A stretch of DNA of 64,000 nt, from NCBI RefSeq assembly GCF_030378165.1, contig NZ_CP119766.1, positions 5,912,099 to 5,976,098 on the forward strand, in the 5' to 3' direction. The notes below the pieces were generated by a model. That model had not been told where the DNA came from, made no database searches, and worked only from the letters and a program-made list of their open reading frames with translations. A program made the position numbers and the translations under genes. The DNA comes from Flavobacterium panacagri (lineage in GTDB: Bacteria; Bacteroidota; Bacteroidia; Flavobacteriales; Flavobacteriaceae). Positions 62,554-64,000 of the stretch are shown in pieces. How positions within the stretch are numbered: the first letter of the stretch is position 1; every line of letters begins with the position of its first letter.

Positions 62554-62571
62554 TTCCGATAGCTATCGGGA
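62554..62571. repeat. 18-base palindrome CCGATAGCTATCGG, copy 2
   Basis: TTCCGATAGCTATCGGGA differs from the perfect palindrome at 24226-24243 at one base. It follows TTTTAGCCAC, the outer end of the GCCACGAATT family, and precedes another copy of that family. Confidence 0.75.
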
Positions 62572-62603
62572 TATGCTGATTAAAAAGGATTCAAAAATAT
62601 GTT

Positions 62604-62686
62604 GCCACGAATTCCACAAATTTCCACTAATTAAACTGGTTTAAAAATTAAAACTAAAATTCGCGGAAATTTGTGTAATTCGTGGC
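62604..62686. repeat. Inverted repeat, GCCACGAATT family, copy 3
   Basis: GCCACGAATTCCACAAATTT on the left faces AAATTTGTGTAATTCGTGGC on the right with two mismatches. The element lies before the YigZ-type gene. A half copy (AATCTGTGGCC) follows at about 62711. Confidence 0.8.
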
Positions 62687-62742
62687 AAGAAAAATCTTTT
62701 AAATCCATTAAATCTGTGGCCAAAAAATTAAAAGCTTAACAT

Positions 62743-63375
62743 TTGGAAATCAACGATACTTATCAAACTATTGCAACTGCATCTGAAGAAATACTGTTTA
62801 AGGAAAAAGGCAGTAAATTCTTTGGCTATGCATTTCCGATAGACCATGAAGATGAAGTAAAACCTATTATTGAGGATCTTAAAAAGCAACATCCACATGC
62901 CGTACATTATTGTTATGCGTATCAACTAGGTATTGGAAATAAAATCTCTTATCGCGCCAATGACGATGGAGAACCAAGTAATACAGCCGGCGCACCAATT
63001 TATGGCCAGATACAATCTTTTGGATTAACAAACGTTCTTGTTGTAGTAGTTCGGATTTTTGGAGGTGTAAAATTAGGAGTTGGTGGTTTGATTGCAGCTT
63101 ACAGAACTACAGCACAACAGACATTAGAAGTTTGCGAAATTGTTGAAAAAACTATTGATGTCGAATTTTTAATTTCTTTTGATTACAAAAACATGAATAA
63201 AGTGATGCGAGTAATCAAAGAAAAAAAACTGGAAATTACCTCTCAGGAAATGGAAATGGATGAAGATTCAGGACTGCCGATTGGTAAAATTGTAACCAAA
63301 ACACGAAAAAAAAATGCTGAAACGGTGTTCAGCATTTTTGATTTAATGTTCGAAATTGATATTAAAATTATATAA
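62743..63375 (+). CDS. YigZ/IMPACT-family protein
   Basis: The 210-residue protein has the UPF0029 N-terminal domain with SKFFGYAFPIDHEDEVKP and YRANDDGEPSNTAGAPI, followed by VVVVRIFGGVKLGVGGLIAAY, the family signature. A DUF1949-type C-terminal domain (residues 135-205) follows. Relatives bind or modulate translation factors (IMPACT) or, in bacteria, remain unassigned. The start is TTG at 62743. It has no operon partner. Confidence 0.9.
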   Translation: MEINDTYQTIATASEEILFKEKGSKFFGYAFPIDHEDEVKPIIEDLKKQHPHAVHYCYAYQLGIGNKISYRANDDGEPSNTAGAPIYGQIQSFGLTNVLVVVVRIFGGVKLGVGGLIAAYRTTAQQTLEVCEIVEKTIDVEFLISFDYKNMNKVMRVIKEKKLEITSQEMEMDEDSGLPIGKIVTKTRKKNAETVFSIFDLMFEIDIKII

Positions 63376-63399
63376 ATTAACACAAAAACAAACGTCATT

Positions 63400-63813
63400 T
63401 TAACACTTTTCTTCAAGTGATTTGAATATGTCTAAAATGTATTCCGGAGGGGCAGTTGGACGACCTGTTTTTAACGCGACAAATACCAAAATAAACGTTG
63501 CCGTTGTTAATAACTCATTTGACTCATTATAGATTGCGCAGTCAAATTCAATCTTAACCGAAGAGTGACTTTTGAAAGTCGTATGAATTGTTAAAAGTTC
63601 ATCATATCTTGCCGATTTTTTGTAATTGATATTCATGTTAACAATTGGAAGACCAATACCGCTTTCTTCCATGCTTTTATACGAAACCCCTTTATTTCTA
63701 AGCCATTCCACGCGTCCAATTTCAAAATAAGGCACATAATTTCCGTGATAAACGACCCCCATTTGGTCGGTTTCTGAGTAACGAACTCGTACTTGAGTCT
63801 GATGATTTTTCAT
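63400..63813 (-). CDS. 4HBT acyl-CoA thioesterase (YbgC-like)
   Basis: The 137-residue hotdog protein has the YbgC-type motif RVRYSETDQMGVVYHGNYVPYFEIGRVEWLR divided as RYSETDQMGVVYHGNY, with the catalytic Asp in ETDQMGVVYH, and RSYKSMEESGIGLPIVNMN next. The family hydrolyses acyl-CoA thioesters, often in phospholipid metabolism. It faces the right edge of the window and is divergent from whatever lies beyond. Confidence 0.9.
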   Translation of the reverse strand: MKNHQTQVRVRYSETDQMGVVYHGNYVPYFEIGRVEWLRNKGVSYKSMEESGIGLPIVNMNINYKKSARYDELLTIHTTFKSHSSVKIEFDCAIYNESNELLTTATFILVFVALKTGRPTAPPEYILDIFKSLEEKC

Positions 63814-64000
63814 TTATAAAATATTAAAAAAATTCGAATTTAAAAAGCCCTATTACAACTTTTTTTTATAAAATTAGATACCAAAATATTTTTTTTTACA
63901 GAAATTTGTTCACATATTTGTTATCCCGAAATAAGGAATAAAATCGCTCCTTTTTTATTAGGAGAATCTTTATCAATAATATAAAAATTTATTTGAATCT
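63814..64000. other. AT-rich gap at right edge
   Basis: The last 187 bases have no gene. They contain T tracts, one DnaA-box-like TTGTTCACA at 63906-63914 and a short inverted pair (TCGCTCC/TTAGGAG is not convincing). The content fits a promoter or origin-proximal region, without proof. Confidence 0.3.

Overview
The window looks like a contiguous chromosomal stretch of a Flavobacterium-type member of the Bacteroidota. The DNA is AT-rich. Several promoters match the Bacteroidota pattern TTTG-N19-21-TAnnTTTG, with the best example in front of grpE. Many proteins belong to families typical of this phylum: a ~1,110-residue SecA, DUF2795, CarboxypepD_reg and TonB-plug modules, Reg_prop propellers, and lipoproteins with short lipoboxes. 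I see no rRNA, no transposase, no phage gene and no CRISPR array. One tRNA gene (Trp) is present. The species call is inference from content only.

Layout, left to right. 1-4969 (minus strand) is the end of a surface-polysaccharide locus: a truncated membrane protein, a hexapeptide acyltransferase, a Wzx-type flippase, GDP-mannose dehydratase and GDP-fucose synthase (together making GDP-L-fucose), and a small nucleotidyltransferase. 5246-16331 (mostly plus) holds an ABC-F ATPase, an FKBP lipoprotein, a LolD-like ATPase, cobalamin adenosyltransferase and SecA. 16474-19392 (minus) holds an rRNA/tRNA methyltransferase and a compact APS kinase / Fe-2OG hydroxylase / sulfotransferase operon. 19558-28520 holds a cysteine-free sirtuin, PurB, a K+/H+ antiporter, a 1-Cys peroxiredoxin, an auxin-efflux-type carrier, an Rrf2 regulator with an NmrA-like partner and two matching operator-like sites, and MeaB. 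28612-34040 is mostly minus: an LtaS/sulfatase-fold enzyme, a MATE transporter, an outer-membrane barrel protein (plus strand) and PPK2.

36022-40525 is a same-direction cluster of ECF sigma factor, anti-sigma-like protein and three secreted proteins that share TonB-plug or CarboxypepD modules but have no beta-barrel. 40640-53651 mixes housekeeping genes (MtaB, SDR, GNAT, HAD, alpha/beta hydrolase) with an NtrC-type regulator lacking a DNA-binding domain, a one-domain DEAD protein and an ABC-2 exporter. 53813-63813 holds DnaJ-GrpE, tRNA-Trp, HisS, a MacB-like permease, PrmC, RibD, HAD, YigZ and a 4HBT thioesterase.

Working links: Gmd and Fcl feed fucose into the polysaccharide that the flippase exports. 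The cobalamin adenosyltransferase and MeaB both serve B12-dependent methylmalonyl-CoA mutase, which is not in the window. CysC probably supplies PAPS to the adjacent sulfotransferase, and the hydroxylase between them could create the acceptor hydroxyl.

The intergenic DNA is unusually rich in structured repeats: several families of inverted and short tandem repeats. One case shows an 18-bp palindrome inserted into a copy of another repeat family, flanked by a TAG duplication. The strongest candidates for something undescribed are the hydroxylase/sulfotransferase operon, the barrel-less plug cluster under an ECF sigma factor, and the nested repeat insertion.
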